NCBI GenBank assembly: GCA_000827265.1
Contig: KN834764.1
Span: 467,041-531,040, forward strand
Length of the DNA stretch: 64,000 nucleotides
Source: Collybiopsis luxurians FD-317 M1
Lineage: Eukaryota; Basidiomycota; Agaricomycetes; Agaricales; Omphalotaceae
Direction: 5' to 3'
The notes under the pieces were generated by a model. That model saw only the letters and a list, made by a program, of their open reading frames with translations. It searched no databases and had not been told where the DNA came from. How positions within the stretch are numbered: the stretch's first letter is position 1; each line of letters starts with the position of its first letter. Positions 45,572 through 56,594 of the stretch are shown here, in pieces. The position numbers and the translations under genes are program-made.

Positions 45572-47935
45572 TGCTTTCCACTTCTTCTTTTCTTTCTGAG
45601 ATATCGTAGACAACAAGAAGAGAGAGAAAGTGACGGTTAAGATCAAAGCGTTAACTTGATCTCGGTCTACCATATTTACGGCCAACCACAAATGACTTAG
45701 CCAATTATACGGAGCTTCAATAGCCCAAATCTGGGCAATATTCCATGCACTTCCACACTCCGCTATACATCTCCACCAAACATTTCTAAGATTTCATTAT
45801 TAAACACTGCGCCGTGCCAAATGTGACTTAACAAAAAAGTACTTTTTACTGAATCTCTCCGTACTCTATACCGACATATCCTCACAATCAGTACTACATC
45901 GTTCAACACCCAGCTTTCTCAGATACGTAAGTAAATTATCCACAATGCATTTCCCAATTCGTTCTTTCAATTTCTTCTGTTGCAAAATAACATTTTATGC
46001 CTACATCTTCAAAATCTTCAACTTTTCAGGTAAATTTGTAGATTTTCAGGAATTATAGCTATCAAGATCGATCACCACTACCAACTCGCTGCAGAACGGC
46101 AATACAAGTAACAAATTGTCCTACTTATCTGCCGACAGAATGGCACATTCCCGGCTGACCCTGTTATCGGCCCCAGTGATCTTCTTCCCGTTCTGCTTTA
46201 CTTCAACCAACTTTCTTTACACTACATCTGAACTTTCTCAATCATTATCATTCACTGTCAGCAATACAGATGTTCCGTAAAACCTTTCCCTTTTTAATCC
46301 TTCCCTTCAGAAGTTCCTCCGAACCACCCACATGCGCAGCCAACCCCTGTCCACCCCACCCCTATCAAAGACTCGCATGACTACTGTACATATTCAGATC
46401 GTAGCGGATCCAGCAGAACATCATGATCTATCATCACAACATCTCACCCCGAAAAAATTTTCACCAATGCCCTGCTACAACAAGACTGTCATCCTGACAC
46501 CTCCATATATGGTTCTCAATTCATTCTCCTTCCTCGCGCCTCTTTTCACCAACGATCCCTTCATTTCTACCGCTATGTTTCACTGAATGCTCACTCTGCA
46601 CTTCTCTAATATACCTACAACTTTCGATCTCGCTGAATCGGATCTTTTCCATTTCCCAACTGCTTACACTCCACCTCATGTCAAAGCCTTCGCTCCACAT
46701 TCTCCCTTCACTTCTGTAGCATTAATCACCGACAAACCCTTCAAATATCCATTGTTCCGAGCCCTTCCAGTCTTCACCATGAAATGGTCATGCCAAATAT
46801 TAACCACAGACTCGATAATATATAGACCGTACTTTCTCTCCCTTAAATCACCCAACTACAGTATCGATTGTCCGTAAATACGAAGTACAACTACCTCCAC
46901 ATCCCATCCTCCCCAAACAACTGTCGTAGTTTTCAAATCCCCTACTTCGTCATTACATAGTATATTAGATCGTCAACTTCGTTCACTTTCCTATACCATT
47001 CTCTGTCAAAACAACGCCGTGCCAATTTCACGATGAAGACATTCATAAATGCGTCATATCCATCTTCCTTTTGATAGCACTTTTGCAATGCCTCTAACTT
47101 AATTGTCCTTTAATCAGACCAACTTTGCAATCATTAGCCCTCGGCTTCAACAATACCCAATACTAAATTTTCACTTTTGAATCGCTCTCCACCTGCTTCA
47201 CATACCAATTGTGCATTCAATTCGCATGCAATTTTTCTCACTCAACATTCTTCACATATCCACCTTCGTTTCTACCATAATCAACCTCCAACTCTCAATG
47301 TTATCATAGAGAATAGAACGAAAAATGTCCACATCCAACGGGCACCTTAAATCTCCCTCATTCCATTGTACTTCCTACCTCTCGCATCTCGCTCTGCCAT
47401 TTCTGGTGTCTTTCTCAACGACATTCAGTAGTCTTTCCACCATTTCCACTCCAGCACTTTAATTGTTCCTTCATTCTTCGTTTTTCCTCTTCATCACCAC
47501 CACCCTGCGATCCACCACTCTCCCACGCAAAGTCCCACCCCCCCCCAATATAGCTCCACGCCCTCAACACTTTCACCGCGGCAATGAAGATGCGATGATC
47601 AATTTTGTCATCCACAAACACTCATTGACATTCACGCACTTTCCAATTGAAGCCGCTTGTTGCTGATGCGGTGGTAGCAAGCCTTGCACTTTTCCAGTGC
47701 ACAAGCGCCGCTCATGGATGGACGGATGCATCAAACAAGTCACCTTCCCTTCTTCGATGAACCGCTTCCTTCCGTACCACCTCTGCTTCACGAATACCAT
47801 GCACGTCTCGATCACCACTGCTTATATACTAGCTTCTGCCAACCAATACGCAAACCTCAATTGCGACATCAGCATGATGTATAAATACACAATCACATTT
47901 TCGCCATTAAAGCTCCCATTTCTATTACCACCCTT
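45572..47935. other. Long gene-poor, pyrimidine-rich stretch
   Basis: About 2.4 kb with the plus strand strongly enriched in C and T. Open frames at 46,332-46,586 and 46,587-46,877 reflect this composition and show no family features. No repeat unit or RNA gene was recognised. Confidence 0.4.
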
Positions 47936-49521
47936 ATGCTTGTTTTCAAACCTCCAACGACTCCTCTGTAAGTCCACTACCGTTTGCACAATTCTTTCCT
48001 CTCTACCATTCGTATCAGACCGCTACCTGAAGCAGCAATGAAGACACTTTTAAATTACATCAGCCATGCCACCACTGCTCACTTTCGCATAATTAACAAG
48101 CAAACAGCAGCTACTGTTGAAGGATATGAACAACGCGCATATTCCTTTGTGGACTACATCGCACCATTTTTTAATCATACCAAATATCACCAACTCCGCG
48201 ACATGCAGGTAAGCCACGCTTTGTCCCGCTTTCTCATTCCAATCACTTCACTCTGCACAGCGAAAGACAAAGTCCCTTCTCTCTGGAGAGCCCATAGATC
48301 GTTTTTTCAACAGGATGACATGTACCGGACAACTGTTGCTTATCACATTCAGCACTCATGTCGGCACCTTTCTTCATTGGTTCACCACAATTGACTACGA
48401 ACTCCAAAACGAATCCAAGCTATCATCTGACGAAGTCGACGGCAACGGCGGGTTTATTGATAGAGGATCAGTAACACATCATTCACAATTTGTTCGAAGG
48501 AATACAACCGTCCATCTCATCGGCTGCCAAAATACAACCATTGAAGTCATTCTCAACTTTCCACACAGTGCGTCGTTCGACATAGATACTTCCTGGAAAC
48601 TGACAGACCAACCCATCAGCATCATTGATGAATTTCTGGACTTACAACAACGCTTATTCTCTCTATCCAACAACTGGCACCGCTCCGGACCTTAGTCTTT
48701 GAAATCACGCTTACAACAAAAGCAAAATTATCGACGGAATCAAACGAAAAAGCGATTGCACTGTCGTTCAGCTTCCTACCGCTTATGCTCTCCTCCTGAG
48801 CAGATCACCTTATGCTACAGGAATTTACCGCTTTGTAGGAGACGACAAGTGCTGCGTTCAAACCTTGCAACGGCTTACGAAGAAAAAACGACGACGAGAT
48901 TTGATTACCCGAAATTCTTGGGATCTGTACGTCGGCCCAAACTTTGCCACCGTAGTTTACAAATTAGTTTCCTACTGTCGTTCTGCAACAATTTGCGTCT
49001 CACAGCACCACCTTTCCTCCATCAATAACACTCTCCAAACAACCTCTGATAGACGCAGGCTTCATCTCCTACCTCCCAATCTCAACTTCGGACCGAAGTC
49101 TGCCCCGACTCCTGATGCAAGTATTGTCGCCGCCCTTCGGAATCAAACTATTGAAATGGACCTCGGCCAACAACAACCACAAGCATCCTCCTTAGCTTAT
49201 GCTATTTTCGCGAGACGACCTTCTATCGCGAATAATTTCGCAGGCCACACAGCGATTGTCTTACAAGAGCTTTGTACCGATCTTCTCGAACTGTATGAAG
49301 ATGTTAGAATAGTGAGTACGAACTTTCCCTGCCGACAATACGAAATTCACACGACAAAGACCGAACATAGAGTAGAAAGATTTCCCTTCCGTGTGAAAGC
49401 CATCATCCAAGTCCGGCCTCGCGTCGGTTGTCAAAATCGAATGTTTGAGTATAACGATCTCCTCAATTACCTCCTTCAAAGGAATGTAAATATCCGATTC
49501 AGCTGGCCTTATGAAAAATAG
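47936..49521 (+). CDS. F-box/nucleotidyltransferase-like family, copy E
   Basis: 461 aa as modelled; only plus-strand member of the family. Exons: 47936-47967, 48019-48208, 48261-48567, 48607-48694, 48753-49521; introns 51, 52, 39 and 58 bp, all in phase. The first exon is again very short and ends in phase 2 like copies A, B and D. F-box-like part: LPEAAMKTLLNYI, GYEQRAYSFVDYIAPFF. Core: SLLSGEPIDRFFNR (closest to copy C) and HLIGCQNTTIEVILNFP. Later NSWDLYVGPNF aligns with the NSFRVTYGANW of copy A. The C-terminus (FEYNDLLNYLLQRNVNI) aligns with that of copy D. A GTGAGT at 49,312 may mark one more intron, as in copy D. The exon 4 region is the least certain. Confidence 0.6.
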
Positions 49522-49555
49522 CTTCCCCTTCATATTTCGTGCATAATTTCACTTG

Positions 49556-49672
49556 TAATCTCTCGCCCATATCTCTCTTCTCAGCTATAATTTCATTTCT
49601 AATTTCCCGCCTATATCTCTCTTCTCAGCTATAATTTCATTTCTAATTTCTCGCCTATATCTCCTCACCTAC
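49556..49672. repeat. 44 bp tandem repeat, about 2.5 copies
   Basis: Unit around CGCCTATATCTCTCTTCTCAGC plus a following TATAATTTCATTTCTAATTT, repeated nearly perfectly. Confidence 0.85.
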
Positions 49673-50228
49673 GACAAATTCGGTCTGATGTTTGTAACCA
49701 ATCTCACATGAGGACTGAGATTCTCTCTTCCACTTATGCACACTTCGATCTACTACGTATGAATATCCCAGACCGAAAACAATACCAATTCAATTATTTC
49801 CAGCTTTGAAATGCCCTTCTCAATAACATTCTCTGCCTTAGCCCCGACATAATATCCCAATCACCTTCCTACATTCCATCAGTAAATACATTGTATCGAA
49901 TCCAACTACTATCAGTCCATTCCGCATTTGAAACACTAGTCCACTACCGCTATCAGTCTCTCGACAGTCTAGTGCCGACACCGACAGCACGATCTTCATA
50001 AAACAGACAGGCACAGCATAACGGTTTGTTCTTCGCCGCCTGTCGGCCACCCCACCGTCATTAGTCTCCGGCAATCTAAGTCCGATTACATAAGCTGCTG
50101 TGCTGTGTAATGCGCTCCTTCCCACGAATTCTTCCAATGTCAACTCTATCACTGATTCCAGAATGCAGACCCGAGCATGCTTACTTCGCCAGCCTCGGAT
50201 GTTGAAGTACTCGCGGTTTCAAGAGGAT

Positions 50229-50370
50229 ATATGGTGTGCAGCCGGCATTTCGCTCTTGTGAAATAGCCGACGACATTGGGATCCGATGTACCTGATATGG
50301 TGTGCAGCCGGCATTTCGCACTTGTGAAACAGCCGACGACATTGGGATCCAGCGTACGATGTACCTGAGG
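50229..50370. repeat. Tandem duplication, ~66 bp unit
   Basis: Two adjacent copies beginning ATATGGTGTGCAGCCGGCAT, with a few substitutions and a short insertion in the second. Both contain GACGACATTGGGATCC. Confidence 0.9.
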
Positions 50371-50775
50371 ATGTCGGAGTTTACATCCTCCTGGACGTCC
50401 CTCCGCATCTTAGGCTAAAACATTACAATTGGGATGGTATCATCACCCTCACCCCCCGAAGCGATGATTGAATTTTACCTCGCCTTCGTTGGAAGGAAGG
50501 ACACTAATCCGAATGAGGCAGTAAACATGACAAGGCATAATATTTCGAGGCTCCTCTTGGACAGAGCTATCCCCGGGGTTTTGATACTGATTTGATCAGT
50601 TAACTCGGGAATTTCATAAAGGTTCATCCTGCCTTGCGCGGAGCCGGTTCAAAAAGTGAAGGATGCGCATTTTAGATGACCAGCAAATGGACCCGGACAT
50701 ATCGTTCCCCACTCTTTCGGTTCCTAGTTTACGAGAGGGAGGTGTAACCAAAACCGGTTGACATCAAAGGTTCAT

Positions 50776-50832
50776 CCCTTCCACCACCATCCACCCCTTC
50801 CACCACCATCCACCCCTTCCACCACCATCATC
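50776..50832. repeat. 19 bp tandem repeat, 3 copies
   Basis: Unit CCCCTTCCACCACCATCCA repeated three times, ending about 14 bp before the start codon of the next gene, so it is probably in its 5' untranslated region or core promoter. Confidence 0.9.
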
Positions 50833-50845
50833 TCTATCCAAGGAT

Positions 50846-53800
50846 ATGGACCCCGTGGATCTTCTCGCTGCGCTCCCTCAGCCACTCCAAGACAATCCTA
50901 GCCTTTCGTCCATCTTCAAACATCAAGCTGCAGATCCTGACGTCTCCCAGCGTATCTTTGCGGTGGCCCCCAACGATGACTCGACTTCATATGTTGAACT
51001 CACGTATGCCGACTTTTCGTGTCTGGTAGAGGTGCAGGCAGTTCAGTTGTACGACAAACTGTCTCCTATTTGCAACCGAGGTAGCGGAGATCACCCTGTT
51101 ATTGGTGTTTTGGGAAATACTGGGATCGAGCTGGCCGCAATTATCTTGGCTCTCTTTCGCTTGAATGCGGTCTTGTTGCTCCTCTCTTCTGCGGTAAGTG
51201 ATGCTGTTCAATGATTTTCCATTGCGCCGTATCTACATTTACCACGGCTACAATACAGAATTCAGAACAAGCACTCAAGCATCTATTGACTAGCTGTAAA
51301 GCTTCGGTCTTATTCTATGATCCAGCCTATGGTGAGGCTTGCATGTCGGCGACCTCGAAGTGCAGTATCGACGCCTATCCCATTGAAAAATTCTCGTGGA
51401 CCCAGCGCCGGAAGATAATCGAAGCTGATATCCGTCTTCAATCAACCTTAATGCCTTCCCCACCAGCATATCCTCTCATTTTACATAGTTCTGGCTCGAC
51501 GTCGTTGCCAAAGGCTGGTAAGTTATCTCCCGTTCCCTAGGCAGCTCGCTCAGATCGATTTTTGAAGTACCCTGGTCACAGGCTAGTCTCTTGGTCAACA
51601 GCCAGATCCACTACTCTAACGGAGGGTGGTCGGTGTTCACACAGTCCAATAATAGATTTCTTTGCGTGGCACCACTGTAGGTCTACGTCGGACACACGGT
51701 CATCAGAAACTGACAATCTGTGAGCAGCATCCACTCCATGGGCATCACGCTAGGACTCGGTGCGATTATCTGTTCTGGCTCGACGCTTGTCCTTCCGCTC
51801 GTGAGATCATGGCCCCCATCTCCGGCCGACGTCGTCAAATCACTATCAATGACGGAAATTAACACCTGTGTTTTCGTACCTTCATTGCTGGAGCAACTTA
51901 CTACGCACTTGCGTGATGTTGGAGCTCCTGACGTATCGGGCGATGGACTAAAAATATTGACCCGACTCCGTATCTTGCTAGGTCTGTGCAGCTTTTTGAT
52001 TAAGCAAAAGTATCGAGCTGATTGTACCATGAAGTTGGCGGCGCTCACTGTCCAGACCACCTTGCGAACTATCTGGTTTCCAAAGGAGTCAAATTGAGAT
52101 ATACTTACGGGAGCACAGAGGCCGGCCATATGATGGTCGGATCGCACGAAGAACTCGGTGACCCAGGGGAATGGAAGTTTATGAGACCTATACCCCCTAG
52201 CTCTCTGATCTTCAAACCTCTTGCTGACGAGAGTCATTCCAACGCTCGAAGAAAGTTTGAGGTGCACATGGACCGACGCGATCCTAGGTTAGCTCCTCTT
52301 GTACTCTCGTCAACGTCGGAAGAAACCTGGAACACTGGAGATGTGGTCGAGGAGGTGGAGCCTGGTTCCGGATGGTATCAGCTTTTGTTCCGTGGAGATG
52401 ATATCCTCGTTCACGACAATGGTTTGGCTGTATTTCAAGGCACCTTTTGAGAAGCTGACCGTTTTTTTGCAGGAGAGAAGACCAATCCGATACCAATGGA
52501 AGAGATTGCCCGTTCTTGTCCACTGATAGATAGAATGGTGGTAATTGGTCATCGGCGCGCGCTCAACGCTGCAATTATCCAGCTAGATGGCAAAGTCGCA
52601 CCTGGATTTTCTGAAGAAGATCGTGAAAAGATTTTGTTAGAAGCTATGAAAGAGGTCAACGACTCAGTCCCCAAACACTCAAAACTCCTGCAGGAGATGA
52701 TCCTAATGCTTCCACTAAATTCTAGCAAGCGGATTCCGGTGACCAATAAAGGTTAGCATGCGAAGTTGAAGTTAATAAGATATTTCACTCACCTTCTTCT
52801 CAGGGAACTTCATTCGATCCAAAGTCGAAGAGGTGCGCAGCACGTTAACGCTGAAGATGACCCGCCGATTGATTATCATGGCAGGTTTTCAAGGATGAGA
52901 TTAATGAATTGTACCAGCAGATATCGGAAACGCCTGTTACCTTTGGCTCGCAGCTTAGGAACCTTACTTGTCTCACACACGCCGAAGTTGAACATCAAGT
53001 TCATATGCAGCTACACGGACTTTTAAGTAAAGAAGAAATACTTCCGGATGACAACCTTTTCGACATGGGGCTCGACTCCCTCTCAGTCATAGCCTTGCGT
53101 AAACGTCTATCGCAAACTTTGGGGATAATGTTGCCGCAAAGCTTCATCTTCGAACATTTCACGGTATCGCAGATCACGTCCGCTATCGTTCGGCGCGCAA
53201 ATACCCCTTCCATAGACTTGTCCCAACCAACCGAGACTCGTGAAAAGGTTCTAAAGAATCTCTTGGATCGCCACCTTTCCATTCTCTCCAGCTCTGCTCA
53301 ACTAATCCAGGCTAGTCGTTCTATCGGATCTCAAAATCTTCCGCCTACCCCAGTTGAGGGACATGTAGTAGCAGTGACAGGCGCCACGGGTTCTCTCGGA
53401 ATCTGGCAAGTTCAAAAACTGCTGGATAGGTCCGACGTTGGAAAGGTTGTATGTCTCTCCCGTGGGCCAACGGTGCGAAATGTATACGATAAACTCATAA
53501 AGGCATTCGGTGCCATTTCAATGCCTCATCTAGTAAAAGAGGTCGAGCGTTGGCGAGATATGCAGCTTTCCCAATCTGAAAAACCCATTTTAGAACTAAA
53601 TCAGCGTCTTGTCGTGGTGCCGTTTGATTTGTCGAAACCTTGTTTCAGGCCAAGGGATTACCTTAGCCTTGCTTGCAATTTGACCACAATCATCCATACT
53701 GCGTGGAAAATGGACTTCAACCAGGTAGTCGAGAGCTTCGAGGATTGCCTTTCAGGTCCGGTGCCTTCTTTTCTCCCACTTGTCGCAACACGTATTCATC

Positions 53801-54626
53801 ATTTTCAATCTTATGATAGGCACAATTCAACTTTTATCGCTAGCTGGGTTCATTCGCCACAAGACGTTCTACTTTGTGTCTAGTATAGGAACAGTCGCCC
53901 ACATGGATCACAAACTTCCTGTTACTGAAACGTTCGAACAGTGGGACGGTGTAAGTACTGCACCTGTTGCTCGGCATGGCTATAGCGAGTCCAAGTTTAT
54001 TGCCGAAAATATCGTGGAGGCTGCTGCGTCAGTTCTCGATATTCCGTGTGCGATTGCTCGGGTAACTCAAATTAGTGGGGACTCTCTATTCGGTTTATGG
54101 AAGGTGCGCTTTTATCGCTTAACAGACTTACTTTATTCGCTCATACAATTAAAAGACCCAGGAAATGCATCCTATCATCATCGCTGGAAGTGCTCGAATC
54201 GGCAAATTTCCCGAGTTTCCGTTCACGATGGACTGGATACCGGTAGACGTTGTAGCGGCGGCTACAGTCGAGCTTGCCCTCGACGTCTCCAAATGCTCAA
54301 ATACTGTTATTCATCACATCGCCAATCCACACAAGTTCGCATATCCGGATATCTTCAGACATCTGGAATCCATGGCCCTTGATCGGTCATCTCCCAAAGA
54401 ATGGTGGGATGCCATCACGGCGGACAGCGAAAATCCGTGTCATACATTGGGGGGCTATATTGAAGCCCTTGTTTACGACCCTGCCGAAGTTGGCCCTCTC
54501 TTGGACATGACATACACCCTGCAGGCTTCGAAGAGCTTGCGGGAATGCCCACCCTTGGATGAACACCTTTGGGTTACGTACGTCAAGCGATGGCGAGAAA
54601 GTGGTTTCCTACCCAGACGTGCGTGA
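50846..54626 (+). CDS. Adenylate-forming reductase (A-T-R, NRPS-like / aminoadipate-reductase-like)
   Basis: Single-module enzyme of 1,094 aa that should activate a carboxylic acid as AMP ester, tether it to a carrier domain and reduce it with NADPH. Ten exons: 50846-51193, 51259-51517, 51568-51676, 51728-51981, 52035-52421, 52473-52751, 52804-52832 (29 nt), 52885-53755, 53820-54103, 54162-54626; introns 50-65 bp, all in phase. Adenylation motifs: HSSGSTSLPKA, YGSTEAG, TWNTGDV, VTNKG. Carrier domain: LFDMGLDSLSVIAL with the phosphopantetheine Ser. Reductase: VTGATGSLG for NADPH, FYFVSSIGT, and GYSESKF with the Tyr-x3-Lys pair. It is complete and looks functional. The acid cannot be read from the sequence; basidiomycete relatives act on aryl, aminoadipic or other acids. 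No condensation domain and no other metabolite genes lie beside it. Confidence 0.95.
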
Positions 54627-54747
54627 CTCACTTGCATTCATCTTTTACTTGACACAATCAAGAAAACACACGATCTAATTGTATAATACATAACAAATAA
54701 TGGATAGCTACTACATATTTATGTACATAATTTTGGATTCGGATCCT

Positions 54748-56594
54748 TCAATGAGAAAAAATTGAGTTGTACTGAGCATCGAAGATAGGGTCATTGAATA
54801 CTCCGCCGTATTGAAATTGAGCATCGACATTCTCTGACGAGTCGCCGATACTCGATTCATCATCATCTTCTCCAGCTAGGGGGCTTTCAAAAATGCGCAA
54901 AGACAACCTGTCCGAGAAATGGAACTGTGATTCAACGGTGCCAACGAGATGTATATCAAGACGTTTAAGACATCCGGCTCCAATTTCGGCACGAGCAGCG
55001 AGGAAATTCTGAGTGAGAAATCCCAGATCTTCCGTGGAGAGCTTGGCCCTTTGCAGGCGAATCTCTTCAAGAAGCGGACATGGTATTGAGGAAGGGAGTG
55101 TATTACCGGAGACGGTTTGAGAAGTGTAAAGCCGCCACGAGGGTACCATTGCAGCAATAACATCCATCGGTCTGGGCACGGCCTGCAACTCGAGCGATTG
55201 CAAACGGGGCGTCGACATAAGAAATCTGCGGAAGTTGTTTGACTGTGCCCTCATTCCTTTAAGAACAACTTTCTGGAGGTTAGGGAAAGGATACAAAGCC
55301 GAATTGGGCTCTGTTTTGCATAAACACGACGACGAAGCATCGGAATGCGATGCGGTCGGATAGACAGTCCTCCTTTGGCCCCGCTTGAGTTCAGCAAGAC
55401 ATAGGAGCAATGAATCCGCTTCGACCACCTCAACTTCGCCAGGATGGGTCGCATCTTCTAGCGAAAGCTGCTTAATGTCAGGAGCATGAAGGCTTGATAG
55501 AATATCGCAGCCATCGAAAGCAGACCTATATCCAATTCTGAGCGATTCCAATAATGGAAGAGAAACTGGCTCCACCCTCCCACGAAGAGCATGAACACCC
55601 GTCTTTAACGACAAGTCTTCATCATCGGACACGAATCCTGAGCCATTAAGTGTCAACTTGCTCAGTTTTGGGCAGGCGAGAAGCATATCGTGAAATTCCG
55701 AATGGGTTGGTCGTACGTCGAGAGAGTGGGAAGAGAGTTCGAGAGAGTTGAGTGAAGGAGACAAAGAGTTGCATAACCCAGGCCAGTCGACATGCACTCC
55801 CCGGAGTGTTAGGTTTCGGAGACGAGGCAAAATGGGGTCATTGGTCGGTTCGGAAGCGCTTTCAGAGGAAAAAAGCGCAGGAGATTTCATCCTCGAGGGT
55901 TGGAATTGGGGAGAATGGCTAATATAATCGTTACAGCGCATGAGGACGAGTGACTCTAACAAGGGAGCACCCTGAACCAAAAGCGGACCATTGAGCATAC
56001 ACAGTGCAGTATGCATCGGGGCCCAGGTGTCGGTAAGTATTTCTATGGATTGCCAACGGAACAAATGGGGAAGCAGAAGGGAGATAACCGTCCTCATATC
56101 GTCCTTCGAAAACGGCGGGACGTAGTCAGAAAGCTCGGATGTTGAGAATATCCTAATGTAAAAGAGTAGTGAGCCAAAATGAAGGGCAGTCTTCTTAGAA
56201 GATAGAAATCGTACTCTGGTTCGCAGAAATCCCAGTCGATATCACGAGTATCGAGGAGGATGTTTAGAGGATATCTTTTCGAGAAGGAAAGATAAGAAGT
56301 GATATGAGATAGATTCAGCCTCTTTGTCTGGTCTTCGCTCGATTCCTCTACGGAGCCAGCTGTGACACATATGCTTGTCCAGAGCGATGGCGAATTCTGC
56401 GCTACCTCCCGCCATCGTCTGCAAACGGCGGAAAAAATCAGAGGCGTTTTCACGCTCTCAGTATTGAAAGGCAGTAATTCCTGCTGCTCCTTTTCGTCTG
56501 TTAGAAGTTCAGGAGGGGAATGGGTACCGAGAACGAAAATATAAGAAAGCAGCTCCACTGGGAGGGTGTGTATGGGCGTTTGGTAAAAACGCAT
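54748..56594 (-). CDS. F-box/LRR-type protein
   Basis: 594 aa from two exons, 56594-56215 and 56152-54748, with a 62 bp intron (GTACGA..TAG, phase 2). The F-box-like domain is at the very N-terminus: PIHTLPVELLSYIFVLG, then FSAVCRRWREVAQNSPSLW. The rest has degenerate leucine-rich repeats (LPRLRNLTLRG, LSKLTLNGSG, LQKVVLKGM, LQSLELQAV), and an acidic tail (EDDDESSIGDSSEN). Likely substrate receptor of an SCF ubiquitin ligase. It is convergent with the adenylate-forming reductase, with only 121 bp between the stop codons. Unlike the F-box gene at 9.8 kb it lacks an N-terminal coiled-coil; an upstream exon is possible but was not supported. Confidence 0.88.

Larger units (their letters stand above)
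49673..50845. other. Intergenic block with short tandem duplications
   Basis: No gene supported. Holds the 66 bp duplication at 50,229-50,370 and the 19 bp repeat just upstream of the reductase gene; otherwise nothing recognised. Confidence 0.45.

Noticed and set aside
46332..46877. Two plus-strand open frames in the pyrimidine-rich gap
   Set aside because: Amino-acid content reflects C/T-rich DNA (Pro, Ser, Phe, Leu); no splice partners or motifs found.
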